Positions 7,854-17,022 are shown, counted from the stretch's first letter. The stretch: DNA of 64,000 nucleotides from Dehalococcoidia bacterium (GCA_022827095.1 JAJDTP010000001.1:62001-126000), one strand, 5' to 3'. Notes: a model not told the origin generated them from the letters alone. Program-made: numbers and translations.

Positions 7854-8954
7854 TCAGTCGAACATGATGGCGCCGCGGCCGATTTCGCCGCGGTCGAGGT
7901 CGTCGTAGGCCTCGTTGATCTGGTCGAGGGTGTAGTGGCGGACGACCAGGTCGTCGAGGTTGAGCTTGCCGGACTGGTAGAGGTCGACCATGACGGGCAT
8001 GTCGGTGCGGGAGCGGGCGGAGCCGTAGTAGGAGCCGCGCAGGGTCTTCTCGTTGCGGACCAGGTCGACGGCGTTGATGCCGGCCTCCTGGCCCCAGGGG
8101 GCAATGCCGACGACGGTGACGACGCCACGCTTGGCGGCCATATCGTAGGCGGCCTTGGTGGTGTCGCCGCTGCCGAAGACCTCAAAAGTGTAGTCGGCGC
8201 CGCGTCCGCCGGTGAGGTCCTTGACCTGACGAACCGGGTCCTGGTCGGCGGCGTTGACGGTGTGGGTGGCGCCGAAGCGCATGGCGAACTCGAGCTGGGC
8301 CTCGCGGATGTCGACGGCGATGATCTGGCTCGCATTGGCCAGGGCCGCGCCCATGATGACGTTGAGGCCGACGCCGCCGCAGCCGATGACGGCGACCGTG
8401 CTGCCAGCCTTGATCTCGGCGCTGTAGAGGGCCGCGCCGACGCCGGTGGTCACGGAGCAGCCGATCATGGCGGCCTTGTCCATGGGGACGGGGCTGGACA
8501 CGGGCACGACGCCGGTTTCGGGAAGCACAGCGTACTCAGCGAAACAGGCCACCTTGCCCATGTGGTGGATGGCCTGATCGCCGGCGTGGAGTCGGGTTGT
8601 GCCGTCGAGCAGGTTGGCGCCGGTGGCCGCGTGGAGGTCGCACAGGTTGCTGTGGCCCTCGAGGCAGGAGCGGCAGCGTCCGCAGGCGGGGACGAAGGAC
8701 AGGATGACCTGGTCGCCCTCGGAGGCCAGGGTCACGCCCGGGCCGGTCTGGACTACGGTGCCGGCGCCCTCGTGTCCGAGGACGACGGGGATGGCGATGG
8801 GGGCGTCGCCGTGCATGAAGTGGCGGTCGCTGCGGCAGATGCCGGCGGAACCGACCTTCACCAGGACCTCGCCGGCCTTCGGCTCGTCAAGGTCGACCTC
8901 GCAGATGTCGAGAGGCTGACCAACTTCCCACAAAACGGCAGCTTTTACCTTCAA
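7854..8954 (-). CDS. Zinc-dependent medium-chain alcohol dehydrogenase
   Basis: An MDR-superfamily enzyme oxidising an alcohol, or reducing an aldehyde, with NAD(P). The catalytic zinc site is seen in GICRSDRHFMHGD and GHEGAG. The structural zinc loop has CGRCRSC followed by a fourth Cys in HSNLC. The Rossmann motif GCGGVGLN is present, followed by a D at the end of beta-2 (IIAVDI) that suggests NAD preference. I chose the TTG start at 8954 because an AGGAGG Shine-Dalgarno lies 8 bases upstream; the longer frame to 9014 has none. The product is 366 residues, normal for the family. A palindrome at 9011-9030 lies in its promoter region. Confidence 0.9.
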   Translation of the reverse strand: MKVKAAVLWEVGQPLDICEVDLDEPKAGEVLVKVGSAGICRSDRHFMHGDAPIAIPVVLGHEGAGTVVQTGPGVTLASEGDQVILSFVPACGRCRSCLEGHSNLCDLHAATGANLLDGTTRLHAGDQAIHHMGKVACFAEYAVLPETGVVPVSSPVPMDKAAMIGCSVTTGVGAALYSAEIKAGSTVAVIGCGGVGLNVIMGAALANASQIIAVDIREAQLEFAMRFGATHTVNAADQDPVRQVKDLTGGRGADYTFEVFGSGDTTKAAYDMAAKRGVVTVVGIAPWGQEAGINAVDLVRNEKTLRGSYYGSARSRTDMPVMVDLYQSGKLNLDDLVVRHYTLDQINEAYDDLDRGEIGRGAIMFD

Positions 8955-9010
8955 AACGGGTCCCTCCTGATGGTGACGGCGCGGATAATCGCGGTTGCGG
9001 CGCGCCGGGT

Positions 9011-9030
9011 ACAAATAGTTGGACTATTGT
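9011..9030. promoter_or_regulatory. Operator-like palindrome upstream of the alcohol dehydrogenase
   Basis: The arms ACAAATAGT and ACTATTGT flank TGG and pair apart from one bulged A. The site is 57 bp upstream of the dehydrogenase start, where a repressor site would fall. The rest of the 295-bp gap (8955-9249) is locally AT-rich near 9090-9115 but shows no clear promoter or gene. Confidence 0.35.
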
Positions 9031-9249
9031 AGATTACGGGGCGGGATACGGCTAGGGTAAGAGATGCGCGTGGCGGGGTAGTACAATTTATATGCACAAC
9101 ACAAGCACATTTGATAAAATCCGCGCCGAAGCAGCCAGTTCAGTACTAGCTGCCGCCGAGAGGACTGCGAGATGGCGACTTTGGGCTGCTGTCCACCGGC
9201 GGGTATCGCGTTGAGTAACAACGTTTACCCTAAAGGGAGGTGAACAGCA

Positions 9250-9543
9250 ATGACGATCAAACACCGAATAATCCGACTGCCGCATCTAGGCAGCGCTTTC
9301 ACAGACGGCGTGGCTCGCATCATTGATTTTGGTGGGACCTTGGATGACTACCACGTGGAGGAGTTAGTCAGGATTTATGAAGGTCTGCGTGTCCGCAGGT
9401 TGGGTGCTCCGTCGGGCCCGGAAGCGGAGGCCGAGACCGTCAGGATTGTCTGGGACGAGGTAGGTCAGTGCGTTAGGAATGCTATTGGGGTGTTCGAATC
9501 CGAAGGCAGTGATGAGCATTTGCCGGCAGAGCAAGGTCGATGA
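9250..9543 (+). CDS. Hypothetical protein preceding a DUF2335 gene
   Basis: A 97-residue soluble protein I do not recognise. A strong Shine-Dalgarno (AAGGGAGGTG) lies just upstream of the ATG. The start of the next gene overlaps its stop codon, so the two are translationally coupled. The central part (DDYHVEELVRIYEGLR) is helical and acidic. Tight coupling to a DUF2335 membrane protein suggests a joint function, but nothing indicates what. Confidence 0.65.
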   Translation: MTIKHRIIRLPHLGSAFTDGVARIIDFGGTLDDYHVEELVRIYEGLRVRRLGAPSGPEAEAETVRIVWDEVGQCVRNAIGVFESEGSDEHLPAEQGR

Positions 9544-10037
9544 GCGAGACCGATGTAAATAATGACGCCAACGAGAATCAGCCGGTCCAGCAACCGGCTG
9601 ATTCTCAAATAGGAATGACCCGCGTCGTCGTTGGCTCAGAATGGCAAGGTCCGTTGCCACCGCCGGATGCCCTCGCCCTTTATGACCAAATCGTACCGGG
9701 CGGGGCCGACCGACTACTGACCATGGCAGAGAAAGGCCACCAACACCAAATCGACCTAGAAACGGCCCAGATCGAATTGGAGAAGGCGACGCTCCAGTCG
9801 GTGAACACTACTATCAATCATGATGCTTCACGAAGCAAATGGGGGCTGGCAGCTGGGGTCATCATCGCTTTAGTGGGAATGGGTATCGGGGGTTGGCTCA
9901 CCGCAATTGGAATGGGTGGTTTCGGGCTGGTCTTCCTATTTGGGCCACTGGCGAGTTTGGTGGGAACCTTCATGTATGGCGCACTGACCCGTCGGCAAAC
10001 GTTTCGGGTGCAGGTTGACGACAACTCGGACGATTAA
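9540..10037 (+). CDS. DUF2335 membrane protein
   Basis: 165 residues. The DUF2335 pattern is clear: GPLPPPDALALYDQIVPGGADRLLTMAEK, then a helix (HQHQIDLE...) and two adjacent membrane helices in the C-terminal half (GLAAGVIIALVGMGIGGWL and GGFGLVFLFGPLASLVGTF). The acidic C-terminus is probably cytoplasmic. Family function is unknown; members are often found near mobile or defence genes. It overlaps the preceding gene by 4 bp. Confidence 0.85.
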   Translation: MSETDVNNDANENQPVQQPADSQIGMTRVVVGSEWQGPLPPPDALALYDQIVPGGADRLLTMAEKGHQHQIDLETAQIELEKATLQSVNTTINHDASRSKWGLAAGVIIALVGMGIGGWLTAIGMGGFGLVFLFGPLASLVGTFMYGALTRRQTFRVQVDDNSDD

Positions 10038-10078
10038 CCGGAGCGTGGGCCGGTCACAGTAACAGCTCGGCGCAAGTG

Positions 10079-10657
10079 ATGGCGAGTGGAGAGACACGCC
10101 GCGCGATGGAGCGGGTGGCGGTGGTGGGGACTAGCTGCTCTGGGAAGACGACGCTGGCGCGGCAGTTGGCCGGAGTGTTGGGAGCGCCACACGTTGAGTT
10201 GGATGGGATCCACTGGATGTCGGGCTGGCGGCTGCGGCCGGGGGACGAGGTCCGGCGGATGGCCGTTGAGGCGGCGGCGGCGGAACGGTGGGTGATGGAC
10301 GGCAACTACAGCGCCGTGCGGGATATTGTTTGGGGACGGGCGACCGCCGTCGTCTGGCTCAACTATCCCTTTCGGGTGGTGCTGTGGCGCGCCCTGACCC
10401 GGACCACCAGGCGGGTGGTCACCCAGGAAGAGCTGTTCTCGGGCAACCGGGAAGGGTTCAGGCAGTCATTCCTCAGCAGGGATTCGATCATCCTCTGGGC
10501 GATTACCAGCCACCGGGGGGTGCGGCGGGAGTACCGGCGGATCCTGGACGACGGGGATTATCCGCACCTGCGAGTGATCGAGCTGCGCGGTCCGGGCGAG
10601 GCGGAGGCGTTGGTTGAGTCGCTGCGCACACAATCACAGATGAGGCGATGCACGTAG
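10079..10657 (+). CDS. P-loop kinase of the FlaR / topology-modulation type
   Basis: A small adenylate-kinase-like NTPase of 192 residues. The Walker A box GTSCSGKTT lies near the N-terminus, followed by VELDGIHWMSGW, the conserved aromatic acceptor-side motif of this family. A lid segment rich in Arg (RALTRTTRRV) and RREYRRIL follow. Members are annotated as DNA topology modulation proteins, but the substrate is not firmly known and a nucleotide or small-molecule kinase is equally possible. The ATG at 10079 directly follows an in-frame GTG at 10076. It begins 41 bp after DUF2335. Confidence 0.8.
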   Translation: MASGETRRAMERVAVVGTSCSGKTTLARQLAGVLGAPHVELDGIHWMSGWRLRPGDEVRRMAVEAAAAERWVMDGNYSAVRDIVWGRATAVVWLNYPFRVVLWRALTRTTRRVVTQEELFSGNREGFRQSFLSRDSIILWAITSHRGVRREYRRILDDGDYPHLRVIELRGPGEAEALVESLRTQSQMRRCT

Positions 10658-10692
10658 CGGTCCAGATTTGATGGGACGTTCCAGTCCCGGAC

Positions 10693-10788
10693 CGTCATGC
10701 CTGCTAAAGCAGGCTCCAGAGGCCGCTGCCATAAGCAACCTTGCGGTCCGGACACGACGCTGGATTCCGGCTCAAGGCCGGAATGACG
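10693..10788. repeat. Composite palindrome made of two REP-like hairpins
   Basis: The left arm begins CGTCATGCC and contains a hairpin GCCTGC-TAAA-GCAGGC. The right arm is CTGGATTCCGGC...GCCGGAATGACG. The arms are inverted relative to each other. In the left hairpin both strands differ from the consensus in a compensatory way, so pairing is kept. This matches the element at 50182-50260. The remainder of the 305-bp gap (10658-10962) shows nothing recognisable. Confidence 0.75.
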
Positions 10789-10962
10789 ATACAGTAGTTG
10801 AAATATCCAGCAATTCTGAACAAATCCCGAAGCATGGACGGTAGTGATACGCGGTTTGCGCACTGGCGGCCGTGTGCAGGCCGCGTTTTGCCATGGATTG
10901 TTCGCCCAGGTGGTCGTTTTGCTCAGGAGCCGGCGGGCAGGGAAATCCGCATTCTCTCGCCT

Positions 10963-11280
10963 CTAATCGTTACGATAGCTCGGTTTTCCGATGCTGAAAC
11001 TATGCCGGTCTATCACCGCGGCCAGCAGGGCGATCCGTCGTTCCGCCGGTACATCCGGCAATCTGACCAGCCCAGCGTGAGGAAAATCGTGGCGGTAGAT
11101 CAATTCGCCGAAGTCGGTATCTATCGTTATCAGGATGCGCCCTTGCGATACCGCAATTTCCAGCAAAGCCCGGTCACCAGGATCGGGGCCGAGGGATTGC
11201 GATTCCAGGACGTCGTGCCCCTGTGCGCGGAGCCATTCGGCGAGACGGCGTCCGGCGCAGCGGTCCACCAGGAACCTCAT
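10963..11280 (-). CDS. DUF5615 PIN-like toxin
   Basis: A 105-residue PIN-like protein. The N-terminal Asp in FLVDRCAGRRLAEWL, the ITIDTDFGEL motif and the intervening HDVLES are typical of DUF5615 proteins, which pair with DUF433 antitoxins. The expected activity is RNA cleavage using clustered acidic residues. It starts 3 bp after the stop of the DUF433 gene, so the two form one transcript with the antitoxin first. Confidence 0.85.
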   Translation of the reverse strand: MRFLVDRCAGRRLAEWLRAQGHDVLESQSLGPDPGDRALLEIAVSQGRILITIDTDFGELIYRHDFPHAGLVRLPDVPAERRIALLAAVIDRHSFSIGKPSYRND

Positions 11281-11283
11281 GCC

Positions 11284-11535
11284 TCAACCTTCGACAACGG
11301 AAACCGCAGCGAGCGTATCTCCTGAAATTACGGCGTGGGCGTAGGCGGTGCAGGCGCGGATATCGTCCAACTCAAGGTCGGGGTAATCGTCCAAAATACC
11401 TTCGGAAGAGACACCCTGGGTGAGCAGGCTCAATATCAATTCCACTGATATCCGCATATCTCGAATAATCGGCTTTCCACCAAACACATCCGGCCTGGCG
11501 GTGATTCTCGCGAGCAATTCCTGGTTGGTTGGCAT
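11284..11535 (-). CDS. DUF433 antitoxin
   Basis: 83 residues with the DUF433 signature: ITARPDVFGGKPIIRDMRISVELIL, then a helical segment (ILDDYPDLELDDIRACTAYA). DUF433 proteins are small winged-helix-like proteins that neutralise a PIN-like partner and probably bind the operon promoter. The gene lies directly upstream of the DUF5615 toxin on the minus strand. Confidence 0.88.
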   Translation of the reverse strand: MPTNQELLARITARPDVFGGKPIIRDMRISVELILSLLTQGVSSEGILDDYPDLELDDIRACTAYAHAVISGDTLAAVSVVEG

Positions 11536-11580
11536 GATTTTCCTTCGAACCGCAATTTGGACACGGCACCGCGCTGGCGG

Positions 11581-11606
11581 GATTGCCGCGCTGCGCTCGC
11601 AATGAC
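11581..11606. repeat. Half copy of the TGTCATTGCGAG-family palindrome
   Basis: GATTGCCGCGCTGCGCTCGCAATGAC matches the right arm of the elements at 2305 and 40254. It lies in the 96-bp gap between the toxin-antitoxin pair and the acyl-CoA synthetase. Confidence 0.65.
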
Positions 11607-11631
11607 CGGGGATACGAAACAGGAGGCGAGT

Positions 11632-13323
11632 TTACGCGGTTTGGACGCCGGCCGCGGTTTGCAAGCCGAGTTCCTCGACGGACTGTTCGCGCATGAGGAA
11701 CTTCTGGACTTTGCCGGTGACGGTCATGGGGAACTCGTCGGTGAGCTTGACGTAGCGGGGGACCTTGTAGTGGGCGATCCTGCCGCGGCAGAAGTCGCGA
11801 ATTGAGTCCTCGGTGGCGTCGGCGTCGGGCTTGAGGCGGACCCAGGCCATGACCTCCTCGCCGAAGCGTTGGTCGGGGACGCCGATGACCTGCACGTCGT
11901 CGATCTGCGGGTGGGTGTAGAGGAACTCCTCGATCTCGCGGGGGTAGATGTTCTCGCCGCCACGGATGATCATGTCCTTGAGGCGACCGGTGATCTTGTA
12001 GTAGCCGTCCTCGTCCACGGTGGCGAGGTCGCCGGTGTGGAGCCAGCCGTCGGCGTCGATGGCGTCGGTGGTGGCGTCGGGCATGTTGTAGTAGCCCTGC
12101 ATCACCATGCTGCTGCGGGTCTGGAGCTCGCCCTGCTCGCCAGGGCCGACCACCAAGCCGGTGTCGGCGTCGACGAGGCGCACCTCGACGTTAGGCAGGA
12201 CCTTGCCCACGGTGGAGACGCGGCGCTCGATGCTGTCGTCGGCGAGGGTCTGGGTGATGACGGGCGAGGCCTCGGTGAGGCCGTAGGCGATGGTGATGCG
12301 ATCAGCGCCCATGCGGTCGATGACCTCCCGCATGACCTCGATGGGGCAGGGGGAGCCGGCCATGATGCCGGTGCGCAGGGAGCCGAGGTCGAACTGGGCG
12401 AAGTCGGGGTGGCTGAGCTGGGCGATGAACATGGTGGGCACGCCGTGGACGGCGGTGCAACGCTCGTCGGATATGGCCCGGAGGGTCTGGAGAGGGTCGA
12501 AGTGCTCGGCGGGGATGACCATGGCGGAACCGTGGACGACGCAATTGAGGGTGCCCATGACGCAGCCGAAGCAGTGGTAGAAGGGCACGGGGATGCAGAG
12601 GCGGTCGCGCTCGTCCATCTCCATGCAGTCGCCGACGTGGAGGGCGTTGGAGAGGATGTTGTGGTGGGTGAGGGTCGCGCCCTTGGGGTTGCCGGTGGTG
12701 CCGGAGGTGTACTGGATGTTGATGGGGTCGTCGGGGCTGCACAGGGCCTGGCGGGCGTGGAGGTCTGCGGGGCCGATGTGCTCGGATTGGTTCAGTAGGT
12801 CGTTCCAGCGCCACATGCCCTCGGGCGTTGGGGCGTCCGGTTCGTCGTGGGGCGGGATGAAGACGAGGTGGCGCAGGTACGGGAAGGTGGCGGAGTTCAG
12901 CCGGCCGGGAGTCGTTTCCAGCAACTCGGGGATGAGCTCGTTGACCATGGCCACGTAGTCGGAGGTTCGGAAGCGGCCGATGAGCACCAGGGCGGTGAGC
13001 TGGGACTGCTCGAGCAGGTAGGCCAGCTCGTGGGTGCGGTAGGCCGGGTTGACGTTGACCAGGACAGCGCCGATCTTGGCGGTGGCGAACTGAGTGAGCA
13101 CCCACTCGGTGTAGTTGGCGGCCCAGATGCCGACGTGCTGGCCTTTCTCGATGCCGATGGCCATCAAGCCGCGAGCGACGCGCTCAACCTCGGCGTGGAA
13201 CTGGCGGTAGGTGAACCGGTCGCCGGTGGCGGCATGGACCAGGGCTTCGCGGTCGGGGTAGCGGTCGGTCTGTTGGTCAAGAATGTCGCCGATGGGGAGG
13301 CGGGTATCGATGCTGGTGGCCAC
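11632..13323 (-). CDS. AMP-forming acyl-CoA synthetase
   Basis: Activates a carboxylic acid to its CoA thioester via an acyl-adenylate. The 563-residue product has the P-loop YTSGTTGNPKG, GLTEASP, the HTGDLA motif, the hinge GGENIYPREIEEFL and the catalytic C-terminal Lys in VTGKVQKF. Overall it resembles the medium/long-chain FadD-like branch (DILDQQTDRYPDREAL at the N-terminus). A GTG start at 13323 has AGGAGG upstream. It is transcribed alone. Substrate chain length cannot be read from the sequence. Confidence 0.92.
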   Translation of the reverse strand: MATSIDTRLPIGDILDQQTDRYPDREALVHAATGDRFTYRQFHAEVERVARGLMAIGIEKGQHVGIWAANYTEWVLTQFATAKIGAVLVNVNPAYRTHELAYLLEQSQLTALVLIGRFRTSDYVAMVNELIPELLETTPGRLNSATFPYLRHLVFIPPHDEPDAPTPEGMWRWNDLLNQSEHIGPADLHARQALCSPDDPINIQYTSGTTGNPKGATLTHHNILSNALHVGDCMEMDERDRLCIPVPFYHCFGCVMGTLNCVVHGSAMVIPAEHFDPLQTLRAISDERCTAVHGVPTMFIAQLSHPDFAQFDLGSLRTGIMAGSPCPIEVMREVIDRMGADRITIAYGLTEASPVITQTLADDSIERRVSTVGKVLPNVEVRLVDADTGLVVGPGEQGELQTRSSMVMQGYYNMPDATTDAIDADGWLHTGDLATVDEDGYYKITGRLKDMIIRGGENIYPREIEEFLYTHPQIDDVQVIGVPDQRFGEEVMAWVRLKPDADATEDSIRDFCRGRIAHYKVPRYVKLTDEFPMTVTGKVQKFLMREQSVEELGLQTAAGVQTA

Positions 13324-13473
13324 GGCGGCACCTCCTGGGAAGGGTTGTGGTCAGGCCAATTCCGTTCGCGAGTGATCAGCGTGAGTCCGTATGACGTCTC
13401 TATTGGGACAATTGTATCGTTTTTGCGGCTTGTGCACGCATTGGCGCTGCGGGTCAGCGCAACACATGAAAAA

Positions 13474-13499
13474 GGGCAGCACGGCGGAACGCGCTGCCC
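13474..13499 (-). terminator. Rho-independent terminator (minus strand)
   Basis: On the minus strand GGGCAGC pairs with GCTGCCC and is followed by TTTTT (13469-13473). It lies 27 bp past the stop of the small gene at 13526 and supports that gene being real. Confidence 0.75.
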
Positions 13500-13525
13500 G
13501 GTATCGCGGAGGGGTTTGCGAGGCG

Positions 13526-13696
13526 TCAGGTTTGGGTGGGCTGATTTTGGGCGGAGGGTTTGGATGCGGGCGGGAGCTTGCCGCCCGGTGGGTTGCCTGG
13601 CGGCCAGGCTTTGGGGGTCGCCACACGCGGGGCCGTGCCTTCGATCAGCCGGACGCGACGCCCACGAATTTCAGGTTGTTTATTGTCGGTTGGCAT
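13526..13696 (-). CDS. Small Pro-rich protein of unknown function
   Basis: A 56-residue protein starting MPTDNKQPEIRGRRV. The first half is basic and the second half is Pro/Lys-rich (PPGNPPGGKLPPASKP). No family is recognised. A GGAG lies upstream of the ATG, and a GTG at 13735 is a possible longer start. The classic terminator at 13474-13499 is the main support. The region 13697-13949 upstream contains short frames on both strands, none convincing. Confidence 0.5.
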   Translation of the reverse strand: MPTDNKQPEIRGRRVRLIEGTAPRVATPKAWPPGNPPGGKLPPASKPSAQNQPTQT

Positions 13697-13949
13697 GATT
13701 TTGCGCTGCTCCAGCACCGGCACCGTATCCTCCACTTACCATATCATGAGAAAATTTCGCTACTCGAGATTCGAGTGGACATCGGCCGCAAACATCCAAC
13801 TCCCCGACGAATTTCGTTTCGGCAATTTTGTCCTTTGGGACAGGCACTTTGTTCTTGATGGGTTTGATTGTCAGAATATGCCTGCTCGGTAGTCGACCTG
13901 GCGACCACTGAAGACGGTGGTGCGATCAACATCATAGAGAGGAACCGAA

Positions 13950-14270
13950 GTGATCATAAGCTGGAACGATGGAGCGATAACTTTTTCCCTGCTTCTCTTC
14001 CTCGGCGTGCCAGCGGCCATTATTGTTTGGCTAGCTTTGCGCAAGGGAACCAAGAAAGGCATTTCATGGTGGCACAGGATACAAATCGTGGTTTGGAGCA
14101 TTACGGTGCCGACTGCGACCATAGTGGCATTCTTCATGTGGGCACAGGCGTTCTTCAACGACAATATCCTGTGGTGGATTGGTTGGTTAGGGTTTCTTGT
14201 GATCCCAGTCGCTGGCGCTGCGTTTGGGATATGGATCATCACGCGGGTTGCGAGGACGAGACGCCGATAA
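13950..14270 (+). CDS. Small three-helix membrane protein
   Basis: 106 residues with three hydrophobic segments (around residues 9-28, 45-66 and 73-98) and a basic C-terminus (RVARTRRR), suggesting the C-terminus faces the cytoplasm. A GTG start follows GAGAGGAA. I recognise no family. Trp-rich positions (SWWHRIQ, LWWIGWLG) sit at predicted membrane interfaces. Confidence 0.6.
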   Translation: MIISWNDGAITFSLLLFLGVPAAIIVWLALRKGTKKGISWWHRIQIVVWSITVPTATIVAFFMWAQAFFNDNILWWIGWLGFLVIPVAGAAFGIWIITRVARTRRR

Positions 14271-14393
14271 TGGCGGAGCCGGTTCGGTGATATTCGCAAA
14301 AACACCTCTAACGGGACAATTTGCTCGGCGCGTGAGTCCGGCGCCGCCGCGGCGACGGGGCTTCAAAACAACGTCAAATCGCACCGCGGGTTT

Positions 14394-14422
14394 TTGACAG
14401 TGCGGGCTGTTGGGGGTAGCAT
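14394..14422 (+). promoter_or_regulatory. Sigma-70-type promoter for the PEPCK-like/malate synthase unit
   Basis: TTGACA at 14394-14399 and TAGCAT at 14417-14422 are separated by exactly 17 bp. It lies 175 bp upstream of the PEPCK-like start, leaving a sizeable leader. The same box pair occurs at 24193. The rest of the 327-bp gap (14271-14597) holds nothing else clear. Confidence 0.6.
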
Positions 14423-14597
14423 ATTCAGTCAGGATTTCTACTGGTAAACCGACCCCGGCGGCTCGTGATTGTGCGACTCAAACGCCCTCGCTGTGACTGA
14501 TTGCCGCCGAACGGATTGTGATTGATCTGATGCGCTGCAAGGCGGTCGGCGGACGCTACCGACACGCCCCTTTACCCCGTTCCCTGGGAGAAATACC

Positions 14598-16901
14598 TTG
14601 ACTAGCCCCACCGCGAATACCGTCGACCGGCCCAACGGCAAGTCGCCCCTGTCCGGACCCGAGATCGTTCCCGACTTTGAAGCGGCGCTGACGCGGCTAT
14701 GCGCGATTGCGCGGCGGGGCCAGCGCGTCGACAGTCCTTTGTACAACCCCTCGGAAGATTGGATTGTGGAGAGGATGCGTATCTTCCAGGACCTGCCGGA
14801 GCAGGAGCGGGTGGAACTGCTGGCCGAGGCGCAGGCTTTGGAAACCGAGGCGGCAGAGGCCAACGCGGCGGGCCGAGCGTCCAGCAAGGTTTGGCCGGAA
14901 ACGGTGTTCCGGCTGGACAATGGCGGGCTGGCGTTCTTCAGCCAGTTGGGTGTGGTGCGGCGACCTGACCTGACGCAGTACTTCGTGGAAGGGTTCACGC
15001 GAAACCGGGACGCCCTGGCGTTCTCAGAGGAGAACCAGCGACTGTTCACCGAGGTGTTCAACCGAGTTTGCGACAAGATGGAGGCCCACTTTGCCAGCGG
15101 AGAGGGCATCGTGCAGACCGACCGGCAGATATGTGATGCGCCAGGTCGGTCTTTTCATGCGCGGCAACTGCTGTTCGGGACGCGCTACATGCAAGCGCCG
15201 TACATGTGGCGTAGACTGACCTTCGAATTGCCGCAGGACCAGTGGCAGGGCTACCCCGACATCCTGGAAGTGTCGGTTCCGCACTGGATGGACGACCTGG
15301 ACCTGGATGCCGGACTGAAGTCGCGGCTGCGGGAAGCTGGTATTACCCAGTTGGTATTCAAGGCGCCGACGCGGGGTCTCTCGCTGCACTTCGGGTTCGA
15401 CTACGTAGGCGAGCACAAGATGGGCCCGTTGTCCATCGCCATGCACCAAGTGAAGCAAAAGAACGGGCTGGCGGTGCAGGCGGCGCTGAGCATGGCGCGC
15501 GTGCGCAAGCTGGACGGCGACGTGGCCAACACGGCACTGGTCACCGTGGGGCCGTCGCTGCACGGCAAGAGCACGCTGACCATCATGGTGGAACTGGCCA
15601 ACAGCGAGCTGGCCGGCGTGCTGGGCCTGGAAACCGACCCCGAGGAAGGGGTCTACCCCATGAACGACGACATCGTGCTGCTGCAACCGCTGGATGATCC
15701 CATCCCGAGCAATCGAGGCGGACGGCGGGCGATGATCTCCCACGCCATCGACGGCACGGAGAACAATTTCTACGCCGTGCCCTTCGGCCTGACGCGGGAT
15801 GACGATCCGATCACCTACGACGTGCTGCGCGGCGCGCCAGGCGTCACCTCACCGGACGAGACACTGGAAAACGTGCCGGTGCACGTGGACAGCCAGGAGC
15901 CCAACTACCTGGAGAATCCGGTGCGCAACATGCGCATGATCCTGTCGAGGAAGGGGCTGCTGCAGCGCAAGGGCGCGGCCGGCCTCATCTCCGAGATCAC
16001 CGGCGGGCGTCTGACCGACTCGGTGCACGTGCCCATGGAGAACACGGACCGGGTCTTCTGGCAGGAGGTGATGCGGCAGAACACGGTGATACCGCCCCTG
16101 CGTCGTTTGAGCCTGGAGCAGTACATCAGGGTGCTGATGTACGGCGAGGCGGTGCAGATGGGAGCGGCCATCGGCGCCATCGGGCGGCCGTACGTGGAGT
16201 ACTTCTCCGACCCGTTCATCATTGGCCTGGAGGACGAGAACGCCAACCTGCTGTACCACGTGCTACAGCAACTGGCCTGGGGCGGGATGCCGCAGGAATA
16301 CTACGCCTTCAACACCGGCGGAGTGGGAGCCGACAGCAACGAGGAAGCGTCGGGTTCGCGCTACCGCAAGATACCGCGCGAGCTGACGATGATGCTGCAG
16401 GAGGCGCTGCTGCGGAACGCGGTCAAGTTCGAGTACGACGGGATGCTGCGGTCGGAGGTGGCGGTGGCGATCCTGGACGGCGACGGCAACGAGGTGGTTG
16501 ACCTGCGCCAGGACTGGCTACCGGTCAACATCTATGGCGAAGAGGACTACGCCGGCCGAGTGGTTGAGCTGATGCGTCGACGGTACTACGGCCGGGACCA
16601 GCAGGACAAGGCGGGGATTCTCCGCTACACCAAGGTGGTGAATACCATCCTGGATATCACCGACGCTCCGGCTCCGGCCAACGAGCGGGAACTGTCGTGG
16701 CTGCTGTCGTTCTACTGGTCGCTGGACCAGGCCTACGAGACCCTGGCCGAGACGGCGGCGCACCGCTCCGAAGGAATGCGACCGGTCGCCTACCAGATCA
16801 GGGAGCTGCAGCGGAAGTGCGACGCCGGATTGGGCAACGGGTTGGCGTTGGGTGACTCGGCCCTGACGAGCCTGGCCGAGCTGGGGTTGCGGGCAGGCTA
16901 G
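14598..16901 (+). CDS. Divergent ATP-type PEP carboxykinase-like protein
   Basis: A 767-residue protein. A kinase P-loop GPSLHGKST at residues 318-326 sits where ATP-dependent PEPCK has its Walker A, and an acidic MNDD at 355-358 matches the metal-binding strand. It is about 230 residues longer than classical PckA, with extra N-terminal helices and a helical C-terminus, so identity is tentative. If active it would interconvert oxaloacetate and PEP. The TTG start at 14598 has GGGAG 7 bases upstream. Malate synthase follows on the same strand, a sensible partner because glyoxylate-shunt malate feeds oxaloacetate to PEPCK. Confidence 0.65.
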   Translation: MTSPTANTVDRPNGKSPLSGPEIVPDFEAALTRLCAIARRGQRVDSPLYNPSEDWIVERMRIFQDLPEQERVELLAEAQALETEAAEANAAGRASSKVWPETVFRLDNGGLAFFSQLGVVRRPDLTQYFVEGFTRNRDALAFSEENQRLFTEVFNRVCDKMEAHFASGEGIVQTDRQICDAPGRSFHARQLLFGTRYMQAPYMWRRLTFELPQDQWQGYPDILEVSVPHWMDDLDLDAGLKSRLREAGITQLVFKAPTRGLSLHFGFDYVGEHKMGPLSIAMHQVKQKNGLAVQAALSMARVRKLDGDVANTALVTVGPSLHGKSTLTIMVELANSELAGVLGLETDPEEGVYPMNDDIVLLQPLDDPIPSNRGGRRAMISHAIDGTENNFYAVPFGLTRDDDPITYDVLRGAPGVTSPDETLENVPVHVDSQEPNYLENPVRNMRMILSRKGLLQRKGAAGLISEITGGRLTDSVHVPMENTDRVFWQEVMRQNTVIPPLRRLSLEQYIRVLMYGEAVQMGAAIGAIGRPYVEYFSDPFIIGLEDENANLLYHVLQQLAWGGMPQEYYAFNTGGVGADSNEEASGSRYRKIPRELTMMLQEALLRNAVKFEYDGMLRSEVAVAILDGDGNEVVDLRQDWLPVNIYGEEDYAGRVVELMRRRYYGRDQQDKAGILRYTKVVNTILDITDAPAPANERELSWLLSFYWSLDQAYETLAETAAHRSEGMRPVAYQIRELQRKCDAGLGNGLALGDSALTSLAELGLRAG

Positions 16902-17022
16902 ACTGGACGCAGGGTTCAGGGGTCTGCGCGCTGACACCATGCGGGGCGATTCGGCTGCTGCGGGTCCGTTCCACTGACGCTCCTGCTGGTGAGGCGATTA
17001 GCCTCATCGACTATCAGATTTG

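Noticed and set aside
7815-9032. 405-codon plus-strand frame across the alcohol dehydrogenase
   Set aside because: Val/Gly/Asp-rich shadow of the minus-strand MDR gene, which has all zinc and NAD motifs.
9485-9515. GTTCGAATCC resembling a tRNA T-arm
   Set aside because: No acceptor, D or anticodon stems fit around it and it lies inside a coding frame with a good ribosome-binding site.
11869-12798. 309-codon plus-strand frame in the acyl-CoA synthetase
   Set aside because: Antisense shadow; the minus strand carries the complete ANL motif set.
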